Source: Sphingobium bisphenolivorans
GTDB taxonomy: Bacteria > Pseudomonadota > Alphaproteobacteria > Sphingomonadales > Sphingomonadaceae
DNA length: 64,000 nucleotides
Direction: 5' to 3'
Assembly (NCBI RefSeq): GCF_000412635.1
Contig: NZ_ASTG01000001.1
Span: 278,904-342,903, forward strand
In this document: positions 18,119-28,097 of the stretch, piece after piece
How positions within the stretch are numbered: the stretch's first letter is position 1
Layout: each line of letters opens with the position of its first letter
Made by a program: the position numbers and the translations under genes
The notes under the pieces: generated by a model
Database searches by the model: none
Told to the model about the DNA's origin: nothing
What the model saw: the letters and a program-made list of their open reading frames with translations, nothing else

Positions 18119-18910
18119 TCACATGATGAGCCGCCATCCCACGACCACCAGCACGGCGGCAAGTAAGGGCTGAAGCAGGCGGTCCGACGCGCGTGTCGCC
18201 AGCAGGGAACCGATCAGGATCCCCGGCAGCGATCCCGCCAGCAGATTGGCAAGCAGCAACGGATTGACGTTTCCGATCCACAGATGCCCAAGGCCGGCGA
18301 CCAGGGTCAGCGGCACGGCATGGACGATATCTGTCGCCACCAGCCGCTGCATCCGCATGCGGAAGGGATAGAGGGCGAGCAGCATGGTCGCGCCGATCGC
18401 GCCCGCGCCGATGGAGGTCAACGTCACCATGGCGCCCAGAAGCGCGCCGGCCGCGACGGTCAGGGCCGGCTGCCATCGCGTGAAGCGGCTCGCCGTCTCC
18501 ACGCGCGCAGTAAGCGCCCACCGATGAAAGCGGCCGCGCAGCAGCGTGGCACCGGCCGTCAGGATCAGCACGACGCCCAAGGCCGTGGTGACGATGCCGC
18601 CCTTGATCTGGGTCATGTGCATCTGGGAAACGATCAAGAGCACGATCAGGGCTGCTGGAATGCTGCCCATCAGCAGCCGCTTGATGACCATATAGTCGGG
18701 GCCGCCATCCGCTCCGCCCTGATGATGATGCACGGCGCCGCCGACTGCCTTGGTGATGGAGGCGAACCACAGGTCGGTACCGACCGCCGTCGCCGGGGCC
18801 ACGCCGAACAGCAAAATCAGGATCGGCGCCATCAAGGAACCACCCCCAACCCCGGTCATCCCGACCATCACACCGACAAACAGGCCAGCGACCGCGTGCA
18901 ACCAATCCAT
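18119..18910 (-). CDS. TauE/SafE-family sulfite/organic-anion exporter
   Basis: A 263-residue integral membrane protein with about eight helices. The family N-terminal pattern GLFVGVMVGMTGVGGGSLMAP is split by a short loop, then ATAVGTDLWFASITKAVGG, which repeats in the second half (GAMVTLTSIGAGAIGATML). TauE/SafE proteins move sulfite, sulfoacetate or related anions across the inner membrane. A His/Gly-rich cytoplasmic loop (VHHHQGGADGG) is present. It is convergent with tRNA-Cys and divergent from the GST gene. The substrate is not predictable from sequence. Confidence 0.87.
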   Translation of the reverse strand: MDWLHAVAGLFVGVMVGMTGVGGGSLMAPILILLFGVAPATAVGTDLWFASITKAVGGAVHHHQGGADGGPDYMVIKRLLMGSIPAALIVLLIVSQMHMTQIKGGIVTTALGVVLILTAGATLLRGRFHRWALTARVETASRFTRWQPALTVAAGALLGAMVTLTSIGAGAIGATMLLALYPFRMRMQRLVATDIVHAVPLTLVAGLGHLWIGNVNPLLLANLLAGSLPGILIGSLLATRASDRLLQPLLAAVLVVVGWRLIM

Positions 18911-19036
18911 AAACCGCCCCGTCTTCTTCTACCCTGTTAGCAGGGGGGACGTTTAGGGCGCAAAGGGGCCGCCAGCCAGCCCCTCTTTTTGGATTCGCCA
19001 TTTGACCCAGCCGCACCCCGCTCTAAAGATTGGCGC

Positions 19037-19711
19037 ATGATGAAGCTGTTCATTGGCAACAAAGCCTATTCGAGTTGGTCGCTGCGCGGCTGGCTCGCCT
19101 GCAAGCTCAGCGGCCTTCCTTTCGAGGAAGTGGTCGTGCCGCTCTATGACGAAGCGTGGGAAAAACGCCGTGAGGGGGACGAGTTCGCCCCGTCATCGGG
19201 GAAGGTGCCAATCCTGTGGGACGGCGACGACGTCGTGGTTTGGGACAGCCTCGCGATCATCGAATATCTGAACGAGAAATGCGGCGGCGACAAATTCTGG
19301 CCTGCCGACACCGCGGCGCGCGCCATGGCGCGGTCCATGGCGGCGGAAATGCATTCGAGTTTCGCTGCGCTGCGCCGCGAGCACAGCATGAACATCCGCC
19401 AGATCTACGCGCCGGTGCCGCCATCCGAAGCGGTGGCGCAGGATATCGGCCGCATCATGCAACTGTGGGCGGAGGCTCGGGCGCGCCACGGTGGCGACGG
19501 AGAATATCTGTTCGGCGAGTTCAACGCCGTCGACGTGATGTTCGCCCCGGTGGTGACGCGCTTCATCACCTATCAGCTGCCGGTCGCCCGCTTCGCCGAA
19601 GCCTATATGCATGCCGTCATCAATCATCCCTGGATGCAGGAATGGATCGGCGGTGCACAGGCGGAGGAATGGGTGATCGACCGGTTTGAGGCGCCGCCGC
19701 AGACGATTTGA
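19037..19711 (+). CDS. glutathione S-transferase family protein
   Basis: About 224 residues with a thioredoxin-like N-terminal domain (KLFIGNKAYSSWSLRGWLAC, where the AYSSWS motif carries the candidate catalytic Ser). The substrate-binding segment KVPILWDGDDVVVWDSLAII has the typical cis-Pro and S-S binding residues, and an all-helical C-terminal domain follows. GSTs conjugate or reduce electrophiles with glutathione. The start was set at ATG 19037 (or 19040); upstream in-frame codons from 18989 have no family support. No ribosome site of note is seen. It is a solitary gene between a divergent TauE gene and convergent ndk. Confidence 0.88.
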   Translation: MMKLFIGNKAYSSWSLRGWLACKLSGLPFEEVVVPLYDEAWEKRREGDEFAPSSGKVPILWDGDDVVVWDSLAIIEYLNEKCGGDKFWPADTAARAMARSMAAEMHSSFAALRREHSMNIRQIYAPVPPSEAVAQDIGRIMQLWAEARARHGGDGEYLFGEFNAVDVMFAPVVTRFITYQLPVARFAEAYMHAVINHPWMQEWIGGAQAEEWVIDRFEAPPQTI

Positions 19712-19762
19712 CTGTTGAGATAGCGCTTATGGAGCGATGGCCTGAGTGATCGATCCTTTGTG

Positions 19763-19803
19763 GAAAAAAGAAAAGGCCGGTGGAGCATATGCTCCCCGGC
19801 CCC
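19763..19803 (-). terminator. intrinsic terminator of ndk
   Basis: Read on the minus strand: a GGCCGGGGAGCAT / ATGCTCCACCGGCC stem (19775-19801) followed by a T-rich run (AAAAAAGAAAA on the plus strand at 19764-19774). It lies 25 bp after the ndk stop. Confidence 0.8.
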
Positions 19804-19827
19804 TTTCCATGCTTGGCTTGCGGCAGA

Positions 19828-20250
19828 TCAGCCGACGATTTCTTCGGGCTTGAAGAAATAGGCGATCTCGATCGCGGCATTTTCCTCGCTGTCCGAACCA
19901 TGGACCGAATTGGCCTCGATCGACTCGGCATAGTCCTTGCGGATCGTGCCCTCGTCCGCATTGGCCGGGTTGGTCGCGCCCATGATGTCGCGGTTGCGCT
20001 TGACGGCGTCTTCGCCTTCCAGAACCTGCACGACGACCGGACCGGAGATCATGAAGGCGACCAGGTCGGCGAAGAAGGGGCGTTCCTTGTGAACGGCGTA
20101 GAAACCCTCCGCCTGTTCGCGGCTCATGCGGATGCGCTTCGAAGCCACGACCCGCAGGCCCGCCTCCTCCAGCTTCTTGGTCACTGCGCCGGTCAGGTTG
20201 CGACGAGTCGCATCGGGCTTGATGATCGAAAAGGTGCGGGTCACGGCCAT
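19828..20250 (-). CDS. ndk: nucleoside diphosphate kinase
   Basis: NDK equilibrates nucleoside tri- and diphosphates by a phospho-His ping-pong mechanism. The 140-residue product is full length. It shows the opening [16 protein letters not shown], the Kpn-loop region, and the active-site motif NSVHGSDS with His117. ATG 20250 was chosen as it gives the family N-terminus; the frame is open six codons upstream. The gene is monocistronic, with a strong terminator after it. Confidence 0.98.
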   Translation of the reverse strand: MAVTRTFSIIKPDATRRNLTGAVTKKLEEAGLRVVASKRIRMSREQAEGFYAVHKERPFFADLVAFMISGPVVVQVLEGEDAVKRNRDIMGATNPANADEGTIRKDYAESIEANSVHGSDSEENAAIEIAYFFKPEEIVG

Positions 20251-20343
20251 AAGGCTCAAAAGCTCCAAATTGTTTTGGGATCAAGTGGCGCGGCCTTTAG
20301 ACCGGGCTCGCCCCCGCTGCAAGGGGGCGTCCGTCGCGGCGCG

Positions 20344-20781
20344 CTAAGGGCCCTGCACCCATTTGCGGCCTTCCTGCCGCCAAAAGCGCGGGGTCACGCC
20401 TTCTCGTCTGGCGAGCGCCCGCCAGCTTTCCCGCGCGCCATCGATGGTGACAGCGTCGAAGAAGTAGAAGGCGCGCTCGAACGCCAGCGCTTCCTCCCGC
20501 CATAGCCCATCCGCCAAAGCGACGTGCCGTGCACCGTTGGCGGCAGCGCATTCCTTGGCGAGCAGAACAGGCTGGATCGAACCATCGCCCTCCCCCGCCC
20601 GGCCATGCGCCAGAAAACTCTCCGGCGGCCCGGCCCAAAGACCAGCGGAAATGCGGTCCAGCTGCTCGGGCTCGCCGGTCACCACCAGCAACCGCTCGCC
20701 CATGTCGAGAATGCGGCCCGCAATCGCGGGCAGCACCTGCTCAACCGGGTCGCGGCTCAACTGGTAGAAATCGACTTGCAT
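20344..20781 (-). CDS. holC: DNA polymerase III subunit chi
   Basis: A 145-residue protein with the HolC fold. It begins MQVDFYQLSRDPVEQVLP, has RLLVVTGEPEQLDRISAGLW and FLAHGRAGEGDGSIQPVLL, and ends in a Trp-rich WRQEGRKWVQ. Chi links the clamp loader to SSB on lagging-strand DNA. The start is ATG 20781, 11 bp after the stop of pepA on the same strand, so the two form the conserved pepA-holC operon. Confidence 0.92.
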   Translation of the reverse strand: MQVDFYQLSRDPVEQVLPAIAGRILDMGERLLVVTGEPEQLDRISAGLWAGPPESFLAHGRAGEGDGSIQPVLLAKECAAANGARHVALADGLWREEALAFERAFYFFDAVTIDGARESWRALARREGVTPRFWRQEGRKWVQGP

Positions 20782-20792
20782 CGGCCTGACCG

Positions 20793-22238
20793 TCAGCCCT
20801 CGAACCTGTCGGCGACGAACCGGTCGAGCAGACGCACGCCGTAACCGGTCGCGCCCTTGTCCCAGGTCGCGCCGGGCTTGTCCGCCCACACCATGCCCGC
20901 AATGTCGAGATGCGCCCATTTGACGCCCTCATCGACAAAGCGCTTGATGAACTGCGCGGCGGTGATCGACCCGGCAAAGCGCGGGCCGACATTCTTCATG
21001 TCGGCGATCGGGCTGTCGATCAGCTTATTATAGGCGTCGGACAGGGGGAAGCGCCACAGCTGCTCGCCAGCAGCCTTGCCCGCCGTCATCAGATCATCGG
21101 CAAGCCCGTCATCATTGGAGAAGATACCCGCATATTCGCTACCGAGCGACACGATCATCGCGCCGGTCAGTGTCGCGAGGTCAACGATAACCTCTGGCGC
21201 ATAGGTCTTCTGCGCCCAGGTAATGACGTCGCACAGGACCAGCCGCCCTTCCGCATCGGTGTTCAGCACCTCGATGGTCTGGCCGGACATCGAGGTCACG
21301 ATGTCGCCCGGCCGCTGTGCATTGCCGTCGGGCATATTCTCGACCAGGCCGCAGATGCCGACGACGCGCGCCTTCGCCTTGCGCCCGGCCAGCGCCTTCA
21401 TCGCGCCTGCGACGGCGCCTGCGCCCCCCATGTCCCACTTCATGTCCTCCATGCCGGCGGCAGGCTTGATGGAAATGCCTCCCGTGTCGAAGGTCACGCC
21501 CTTGCCGACGAACACCACCGGCTTCTGCTGCGCGCCACCAGTACCGTCCCACTCCATGGCGAGCAGGCGCGGCTCGCGTACCGATCCTTGCGCGACGCCC
21601 AGCAGCGCGCCCATGCCAAGCTCAGCCATCGCCGCCTTGTCGAGGACGGTGATCTTGACCCCCAGCTGCTCAAGGTGCCGGCAGCGCTCGACGAAGCTTT
21701 CGGGATAGAGAATGTTCGCCGGTTCCGACACCAGCTCGCGCGTCAGGGCGACACCCGAGGCGACCGCCGACTGTGCTTCCCAGGCGGCGGCGCCATCAGC
21801 GGAGACGAGCGTAATCTTCGCCAGTGTGGGCTTCGCTTTCTCCGGCTGACGCGTACGATAGGTATCGATCCGCCAGCCACGCAGCAGCGCGCCGAGCGCG
21901 AGATGCGCCGCCTGCTCGCCCGTAGCGGGGCCGAAGAATTCGACGGCGGCATGGGTCGCGCCGCTATTCGATAGCCGCGCGGTCAGCGCCGCACCTGCCT
22001 TTTCAAAGTCCGTGTCGCTGCCGCTACCTGTCCCGATCAGGACGGCGCGTAGCACCTTGCCGCCTTCCTCGGCGAAGCTTTCGAAACTGGAACCCGCCTC
22101 ACCGGCAAAGCGGGCGGCGCTCGCGCCAGCCGCCAAAGTGGGCGCGGCAGCGAGCGGCAGGGCGTCGAAGCCCCCCTTCGGCACGGCAAAGACCAAGGTG
22201 TCGGCATCGGGACGGATCGGGCTGAACGCGATTTCCAT
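20793..22238 (-). CDS. pepA: leucyl aminopeptidase (M17)
   Basis: A 481-residue cytosolic, two-metal aminopeptidase that removes N-terminal residues from peptides. The M17 signature NTDAEGRLVL is present, as are the metal/substrate residues in FVGKGVTFDTGGISIKP and the DMKWDMGGAGAV stretch. The N-terminal domain (about 150 residues) is divergent, as usual. ATG 22238 was chosen: AAGGA sits just upstream and it gives the standard MEIAFSPI-type beginning. The frame is open to 22505 without coding appearance. It is divergent from lptD. Confidence 0.96.
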   Translation of the reverse strand: MEIAFSPIRPDADTLVFAVPKGGFDALPLAAAPTLAAGASAARFAGEAGSSFESFAEEGGKVLRAVLIGTGSGSDTDFEKAGAALTARLSNSGATHAAVEFFGPATGEQAAHLALGALLRGWRIDTYRTRQPEKAKPTLAKITLVSADGAAAWEAQSAVASGVALTRELVSEPANILYPESFVERCRHLEQLGVKITVLDKAAMAELGMGALLGVAQGSVREPRLLAMEWDGTGGAQQKPVVFVGKGVTFDTGGISIKPAAGMEDMKWDMGGAGAVAGAMKALAGRKAKARVVGICGLVENMPDGNAQRPGDIVTSMSGQTIEVLNTDAEGRLVLCDVITWAQKTYAPEVIVDLATLTGAMIVSLGSEYAGIFSNDDGLADDLMTAGKAAGEQLWRFPLSDAYNKLIDSPIADMKNVGPRFAGSITAAQFIKRFVDEGVKWAHLDIAGMVWADKPGATWDKGATGYGVRLLDRFVADRFEG

Positions 22239-22416
22239 CAAGGGTCCTTCATGTCTGGCAAGACGGTAACAGTCTGGGTGAGATAGTGCGGCTTGGCCCG
22301 TCTGGCAAAGCCGTTCGACGGATTTTCGGGCAAAAGACTTGGGGCAGACGATTGCGGCGCAGGCAAAGCAATGCGATAGGCGGGAAACAAAGCGCCCCCC
22401 AAAGAGGCACGATCCT

Positions 22417-24681
22417 TTGCATAATTTCCCTTCGTCCCTGCGTCTGAAATCTGCCCTCGCCGCTGGTGCAGCCTGCCTGTCGCTCGCGGCGGCGTCCGGC
22501 GCCAAGGCTCAGCAACTGCAGGAGCCGCAGCCGAGCGTCAGTGCGCCCGACGCCCCGGTGCCGGCAAGCGACGATCAGATCGGCTTCGCCGCCGACGCCC
22601 TCTCCTATGACAGCAACAGCGAGGTGGTTACGGCCAGCGGCGATGTGCAGCTGCTGCGTGAGGGCAACCGGCTGCGCGCCGACAAGGTGGTGTGGAACCG
22701 CACCAGCGGGAAAGTGGAGGCGACGGGCAATGTGTCCGTCACCGACGCTGAAGGCAACGTCGCCTATGGCGACCGCTTCAACGTCACCGATTCCCTCAAG
22801 GATGGGGCGGTCGAGAATATGCTGCTCGTCCTGCAATCGGGCGGGCGTCTGGCGGCGGTGCATGGCGACCGGGTGAATGGCATCTATACGCTGCGGAAGG
22901 CCGCCTATACCGGCTGCGCTGTCGAGGACAGCGACGGCTGTCCCAAGGAGCCGAGCTGGCAGATCAAGGCGGTGAAGGTCGTCTATGACCCGGTGAAGGC
23001 CCGCGTCTACTACACCAACGCCAGCATCGAACTGTTCGGCCTGCCGCTTATCCCGCTACCCGGCTTTTCCCATCCGGTGGGTGAAGGTGGCGGCAGCGGG
23101 CTGCTGGTCCCCAATCTGCGCTATGACCGGACCAACGGGTTCGAGGTGGCGCTGCCCTATTATCTGAAGCTCGCGCCTAATCGCGACCTCACCGTCACAC
23201 CGCATATCTACACTGACACGCTGCCGATGCTGGAGGCGAACTATCGCCACCTGTGGGATCGGGGCGCCTATCAGGTGACCGGTTTTGGCACCTATGGCAG
23301 CCGTGTTGCAACCGGCGGCGCCGCTTCGGCAACGCCTGCGGGTTCGGAAAAGGATTTTCGCGGCTATCTGGACGCCAGCGGCGGATTGCAGCTGACCCCG
23401 GAATGGAGCGTCAACGGATCGATCCGGGTGGCGAGCGACCGTACCTTCCTGCGCCGCTACGACATCAGCCGCGACGACCGGCTGCGCTCGACCCTTGGCG
23501 CGCAGCGGATCGGGGAGAAGAGCTATTTCTCCATCGCAGGCTGGGCGGTGCAGACGCTCCGCACCGGCGATCCGCAGGGGCAGACGCCGATCGCGCTGCC
23601 GGTCATCGACTATCGCCTGCGCCTGGCCGACCCGCTGCTGGGCGGGCGCATCCAGTTGCAGGCCAACACGCTCGCCATCACGCGCACCCATGGACAGGAT
23701 ACGCAGCGTGCCTTTGCCGCGTTCGAATGGAACCTGCGCAAGCTGACCGGCATGGGGCAGGAAGTCTCCTTGACCACCTATCTGCGCGGCGACGTCTATC
23801 ACAGCAGCGACAATCTGCTGACGCAGGTGGCGAGCTATGCCGGCGATCCGGGCTGGAAGGCGCGCGGCATCGCGGCGGCGGCGATCGACGTGCGCTGGCC
23901 CTTCATGGGCGAGGCGTTCGGCGGGCTCCAACGTATCGCGCCGCGCGTGCAAATCGTGGCGGCACCCCGGCTCGCCAACCTGTCGGTACCCAACGAAGAC
24001 GCCCGCGCGATCGATCTGGAGGACAGTAATCTCTTCGCGCTCAACCGTTTCGCGGGATACGACCGGTTCGAGGATTCGACGCGCATCACCTATGGCCTGG
24101 AATATGGCTTGTCATTGCCCAACTTCTCGCTGGAGAGCGTGATCGGCCAAAGCTACCGGCTGAACAATCGCGAGAGCATCCTGCCGGACGGCACCGGCCT
24201 TTCCGACCGCATGTCCGACATCGTCGGGCGAACGACCGTGCGGTACAGGGACTTCGTCAGCCTCACCCATCGCTTCCGGCTGGACAAGGACAATCTGGCA
24301 GTGCGCCGGAACGAGGTCGATGCCACGATCGGCACGCGCAAGACCTATGCGATGGTCGGCTATCTGCGGCTCAACCGCAATGCGGACCAGAATCTGGAGG
24401 ACTTGCGCGACCGCGAGGAATTGCGGCTGGGCGGACGCGTCCAGTTCGCGCGCTACTGGTCGGTGTTCGGATCGACCGTCATCGACCTCACCGATGCGAA
24501 GGAGGACCCGGTGAGCACGGCCGATGGTTATCAGCCCGTTCGCCACCGGCTCGGCATTGCCTATGAGGATGATTGCGTGGCGCTGGGCCTGACCTGGCGG
24601 CGCGACTACCTGGTGATCGGCGACGCACGCAGCGGCAACAGCTTTCAGCTACGGCTGGCTTTTCGTAATATTGGCATATAA
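22417..24681 (+). CDS. lptD: LPS-assembly protein LptD
   Basis: LptD is the outer-membrane barrel that inserts lipopolysaccharide delivered by the Lpt bridge. The roughly 754-residue product has a signal peptide (ALAAGAACLSLAAASGAKAQ), an N-terminal beta-jellyroll/OstA domain (about 45-200; ALSYDSNSEVVTASGDVQLL, KVVWNRTSGKVEATGNVSV), and a large C-terminal barrel ending in a YLVIGDARSGNSFQLRLAF-type strand. The start is uncertain: TTG 22417 with AGAGG upstream is preferred, and a TTG at 22339 gives a longer leader. It is first of lptD-surA-pdxA-rsmA. Sphingomonads are reported to carry glycosphingolipids instead of LPS, so the cargo is an open question. Confidence 0.93.
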   Translation: MHNFPSSLRLKSALAAGAACLSLAAASGAKAQQLQEPQPSVSAPDAPVPASDDQIGFAADALSYDSNSEVVTASGDVQLLREGNRLRADKVVWNRTSGKVEATGNVSVTDAEGNVAYGDRFNVTDSLKDGAVENMLLVLQSGGRLAAVHGDRVNGIYTLRKAAYTGCAVEDSDGCPKEPSWQIKAVKVVYDPVKARVYYTNASIELFGLPLIPLPGFSHPVGEGGGSGLLVPNLRYDRTNGFEVALPYYLKLAPNRDLTVTPHIYTDTLPMLEANYRHLWDRGAYQVTGFGTYGSRVATGGAASATPAGSEKDFRGYLDASGGLQLTPEWSVNGSIRVASDRTFLRRYDISRDDRLRSTLGAQRIGEKSYFSIAGWAVQTLRTGDPQGQTPIALPVIDYRLRLADPLLGGRIQLQANTLAITRTHGQDTQRAFAAFEWNLRKLTGMGQEVSLTTYLRGDVYHSSDNLLTQVASYAGDPGWKARGIAAAAIDVRWPFMGEAFGGLQRIAPRVQIVAAPRLANLSVPNEDARAIDLEDSNLFALNRFAGYDRFEDSTRITYGLEYGLSLPNFSLESVIGQSYRLNNRESILPDGTGLSDRMSDIVGRTTVRYRDFVSLTHRFRLDKDNLAVRRNEVDATIGTRKTYAMVGYLRLNRNADQNLEDLRDREELRLGGRVQFARYWSVFGSTVIDLTDAKEDPVSTADGYQPVRHRLGIAYEDDCVALGLTWRRDYLVIGDARSGNSFQLRLAFRNIGI

Positions 24682-24688
24682 GGATCAG

Positions 24689-24728
24689 CCGGCTCGCCTG
24701 CCGCTCAGCCGCGGTTCAGGCGGGCCGG
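24689..24728 (+). other. intercistronic hairpin between lptD and surA
   Basis: Inverted repeat CCGGCTCGCCTG (24689-24700) with CAGGCGGGCCGG (24717-24728), 11 of 12 bp paired, and no T-run. It could stabilise or attenuate the polycistronic mRNA. Confidence 0.4.
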
Positions 24729-24768
24729 CGCATGTCGTGCCGACCCGAATTGGAGAGTTTTTCCGACG

Positions 24769-26154
24769 ATGCAGCCTGTCGTTTTTCCCTTTTCCCGCAT
24801 TGGCAGCGCGACCGTAGAGGGCCTGCGCACCCTGCTCCTGTCTTCGGCGCTGCTGGCGACGGGCGTTGCGGGAACCGCCGCCCAGACGGTTGATGACGAC
24901 GGCTCCGTCGCTACCCAGCAGCTCAACCTGCCCAAGGATGTGACCGTCTTCGGCAAGAGCGACCCCAACGTCCGCAAGGCGACGGCGATCGTCAACGGCC
25001 GGATCATCACCGGCACCGACGTCGATCAACGGCTGGCGCTGATCCTGACCGCCAATGGCGGCAAGGTATCGCCGGAGGAAAAGGAACGGCTGCGCGTTCA
25101 GGTGCTGCGCAACCTGATCGATGAAACCCTGCAGATCCAGGAAGCCGCCGCCAACGACATCAAGGTCGACAGGGCCGAGATCGACCAGAGCTATGAGAGG
25201 GTCGCGGCCAATTTCCGCCAGTCCCCTGCGCAGTTCGAACAGTATCTGCGGACTCAGGGCAGCTCGTCCGCCAGCATCAAGCGCCAGATCGAAGGCGAGC
25301 TGGCGTGGAGCCGCCTGCTCCGCCGCAACATCCAGCCTTTCGTCAACGTGTCGGAGGATGAGGTCAAATCGGTCATCGACCGGATGAACGCGGCCAAGGG
25401 CAGCGAGGAATATCGCATCGGCGAGATCTACCTGTCGGCCACGCCCGAAAATCAGGCCCAGATCGTCGCCAACGCGCGCAACATCATCGAGCAGATCAAG
25501 CAGGGCGGCAGCTTCGCAGCCTATGCCCGGCAATTTTCCGAAGCGTCGACCGCTGCAGTCGGCGGCGATCTGGGCTGGGTGCGCCCGGGCCAGCTGCCCG
25601 ACGAACTGGCGAAGGCGGCGACTGAAATGCAGGTCGGCCAGATCGCCGGGCCGATCCCGGTGCCGGGCGGCGTCTCGCTCCTCTATGTCATGGACAAGCG
25701 CAAGGTGCTGACCGCCGATCCGCGTGACGCGCTGCTCAGCCTCAAGCAGTTGTCGGTCAGCTTCCCGCCCAACACCACCAAGGAACAGGCCAGCGCCAGG
25801 GCGGCGGCGTTCGCTGCGCAGACGAAGACGATCAAGGGCTGCGGCGAAGCGAATGCGCTGGGCGCCAGGATCGGCGCCGATGTGGTCGACAACGACAATG
25901 TGAAGCTGCGCGACCTGCCGCCGCAGTTGCAGGATATCCTGCTCGGCCTTCAGGTCGGCCAGGCGACGCCGCCCTTCGGCTCCATTTCCGATGGCGTGCG
26001 CGTGCTGGTGGTCTGCGGCCGGGATGAGGCTGGCGCAGCCGCTGCGCCGAACCGTGAGCAGATCATGGCGCAGATGGAGGAAGAACGGGTCAACAAGCGC
26101 GCGCGTATCTATTTGCGTGACCTTCGCCGCGATGCCGTCATCGACTATAACTGA
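24769..26154 (+). CDS. surA: periplasmic chaperone / peptidyl-prolyl isomerase SurA
   Basis: SurA escorts outer-membrane barrels across the periplasm. The 461-residue product has a signal peptide (LLLSSALLATGVAGTAAQ), a SurA_N chaperone domain (VNGRIITGTDVDQRLALIL to NIQPFVNVSEDEV), one recognisable parvulin domain (EYRIGEIYLSA, then FSEASTAAVGGDLGWVRPGQL), and a second, degenerate parvulin-like region before the C-terminal helix. It lies 87 bp after lptD, a conserved pairing, since LptD is a SurA client. Its stop overlaps the pdxA start by 23 bp. Confidence 0.93.
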   Translation: MQPVVFPFSRIGSATVEGLRTLLLSSALLATGVAGTAAQTVDDDGSVATQQLNLPKDVTVFGKSDPNVRKATAIVNGRIITGTDVDQRLALILTANGGKVSPEEKERLRVQVLRNLIDETLQIQEAAANDIKVDRAEIDQSYERVAANFRQSPAQFEQYLRTQGSSSASIKRQIEGELAWSRLLRRNIQPFVNVSEDEVKSVIDRMNAAKGSEEYRIGEIYLSATPENQAQIVANARNIIEQIKQGGSFAAYARQFSEASTAAVGGDLGWVRPGQLPDELAKAATEMQVGQIAGPIPVPGGVSLLYVMDKRKVLTADPRDALLSLKQLSVSFPPNTTKEQASARAAAFAAQTKTIKGCGEANALGARIGADVVDNDNVKLRDLPPQLQDILLGLQVGQATPPFGSISDGVRVLVVCGRDEAGAAAAPNREQIMAQMEEERVNKRARIYLRDLRRDAVIDYN

Positions 26155-27169
26155 TTCGGCGGAGCCTCGTGCTGCGCTCGCTCCCTTCGCGATATCGCTG
26201 GGCGACCCGGCGGGCATTGGGCCTGAAATCGTCGCCAAAAGCTGGGTGATGCGGGAGGCGCGCGGCCTGCCGCCTTTCTTCGCGGTCGGCGATGCGGCGG
26301 CGCTGCGGGCGGTATGGCTGGGGCCGATCGCGACCGTCAGCACGCCCGAGGAAGCGCTCGACGCCTTCGAGACGGCTCTGCCCTGCCTGCAGATTGCCGA
26401 GGCGGGCGAGATCGTTCCGGGCATGCCCAGCATCGATGGCGCACGCACGGCCTTTCAGGCGCTGGAGGTGGCGGTCGGCCTCGCGCGGACGGGTTCGGCG
26501 GCAGGGATCGTGACCGCGCCTGTCGGCAAGGAGCAGTTGTACGGCGTCGGCTTCACCCATCCAGGACAAACCGAATTCATTGCCGAACGCTGCGGCGTGG
26601 CTCCCCACAACGCAGTGATGATGCTGGCTGGCCCCTCGCTCAAGGTCGTGCCGATCACCATCCATATCCCGCTCGCTGAAGTGCCTTCCGCGCTGACCGT
26701 TGACCTCATTCGCGCCCGTGCGATCACCACCGCCAGGGGATTGCAGCGCAACTTCGGGATCGGCCGGCCGCGCCTGGTGGTCGCCGGGCTCAACCCGCAT
26801 GCAGGAGAAGGCGGGGCGTTGGGACGGGAGGAGATTGAGATCATCCAGCCTGCCGTCGAATCGTTGCGGGCGGAAGGCTATGACATCAGCGGACCGTTGG
26901 CCGCCGACGGCCTGTTTCATGCCCGCGCCCGTGAAACCTACGACGCGGCGCTCTGCATGTATCATGATCAGGCGCTGATCCCGCTCAAGACCCTGCATTT
27001 CGATGAGGGCGTGAATATCACGCTGGGGCTGCCGATCGTGCGCACCTCCCCCGATCATGGCACCGCCTTCGGCATCGCGGGCAAGGATAGCGCCAATCCC
27101 GGCGCCATGATGGCGGCGCTCAAGATGGCCGCGGAAGCGACGCGTGCCCGCCTAACCCATGGCTGTTGA
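26132..27169 (+). CDS. pdxA: 4-hydroxythreonine-4-phosphate dehydrogenase
   Basis: PdxA oxidises 4-phosphohydroxy-L-threonine in the DXP-dependent pyridoxal 5'-phosphate pathway. The 345-residue product has [17 protein letters not shown] near residue 22, the HPGQTEF substrate loop with metal-binding His, [11 protein letters not shown], and [17 protein letters not shown] near the C-terminus. ATG 26132 lies inside the 3' end of surA (23-bp overlap), consistent with translational coupling. It overlaps rsmA by 11 bp at its own end. Confidence 0.97.
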   Translation: MPSSTITDSAEPRAALAPFAISLGDPAGIGPEIVAKSWVMREARGLPPFFAVGDAAALRAVWLGPIATVSTPEEALDAFETALPCLQIAEAGEIVPGMPSIDGARTAFQALEVAVGLARTGSAAGIVTAPVGKEQLYGVGFTHPGQTEFIAERCGVAPHNAVMMLAGPSLKVVPITIHIPLAEVPSALTVDLIRARAITTARGLQRNFGIGRPRLVVAGLNPHAGEGGALGREEIEIIQPAVESLRAEGYDISGPLAADGLFHARARETYDAALCMYHDQALIPLKTLHFDEGVNITLGLPIVRTSPDHGTAFGIAGKDSANPGAMMAALKMAAEATRARLTHGC

Positions 27170-28016
27170 GGCGCAGCGGAAGCTTCCCCCGCTGCGCGAA
27201 GTCATTGCAGCGCACGGGCTTCAGGCGAGCAAGGCGCTCGGGCAGAATTTCCTGCTCGACGAACAACTGCTCGACCGGATCGCCGCCATACCGGGGTCGC
27301 TTTCCGGCCAGCCGGCTTTCGAGGTCGGCCCCGGCCCAGGCGGACTGACGCGAGCGATCCTGCGAGCGGGCGCAAACATTGTCGCGGTCGAACGCGACGA
27401 CCGCTGCCTGCCCGCGCTCGGCGAACTGGCGGAGGCCTTCCCTGGCCAACTGCGCGTCATTTCGGGCGACGCGATGCAGGTCGATGCCCGCGCCGAGGCT
27501 GGCGAGGGCGCGCATATCATCGCCAATCTGCCCTATAATGTCGGTACGGCGCTGCTTATCGGCTGGCTCTCCGCGCCATGGACGCCGCTGCCCTGGTGGT
27601 CGACGCTGACGCTCATGTTCCAGATGGAGGTGGCCGAGCGGATTGTGGCAAAGCCAGGCGGCGATCATTATGGCCGCCTAGCCGTGCTCGCCCAATGGCG
27701 CAGCGAGCCGCGCATCGCGATGAAGGTGCATCGCAGCGCCTTCACCCCGCCGCCCAAGGTGATGTCGGCCGTCGTGCACATCACGCCGACCGAAGCGCCG
27801 GAAGGCGTCGAGCTCAAGCATCTGGAGCGCCTGACGGCGGCCGCCTTCGGTCAACGCCGCAAGATGCTGCGCCAGAGCCTCAAGGGCCTGCCCGGTGCGC
27901 TGGATGCGTTGGAGGTCGTCGGGATCGACCCGCAAAGGCGCGCGGAGACTGTCAGCGTAGAGGAATTCGTCGCCGTCGCGCGGGTGCTGGGCGGCGCGGC
28001 TCAAGCGCGCGGCTAG
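27159..28016 (+). CDS. rsmA: 16S rRNA (A1518/A1519-N6) dimethyltransferase
   Basis: RsmA (KsgA) dimethylates two adjacent adenines near the 3' end of 16S rRNA late in 30S assembly. The 285-residue protein has [16 protein letters not shown], the SAM motif [15 protein letters not shown], the catalytic [14 protein letters not shown] (NLPY) motif, and a C-terminal helical domain. The ATG is inside the pdxA 3' end (11-bp overlap), completing the conserved lptD-surA-pdxA-rsmA set. No obvious terminator follows it. Confidence 0.98.
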   Translation: MAVEAQRKLPPLREVIAAHGLQASKALGQNFLLDEQLLDRIAAIPGSLSGQPAFEVGPGPGGLTRAILRAGANIVAVERDDRCLPALGELAEAFPGQLRVISGDAMQVDARAEAGEGAHIIANLPYNVGTALLIGWLSAPWTPLPWWSTLTLMFQMEVAERIVAKPGGDHYGRLAVLAQWRSEPRIAMKVHRSAFTPPPKVMSAVVHITPTEAPEGVELKHLERLTAAAFGQRRKMLRQSLKGLPGALDALEVVGIDPQRRAETVSVEEFVAVARVLGGAAQARG

Positions 28017-28097
28017 AATTTGGGAACTCGCCCGATGTCGGTGAAGGGTGGGGAGCAGACTGTCGGCTTTCGTGCGGACTGGTATCGATTGCTGCCG

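Noticed and set aside
24685..26448. A 587-codon minus-strand frame over surA/pdxA
   Set aside because: Antisense shadow; residue content is Arg/Gly/Ala-rich with no domain.
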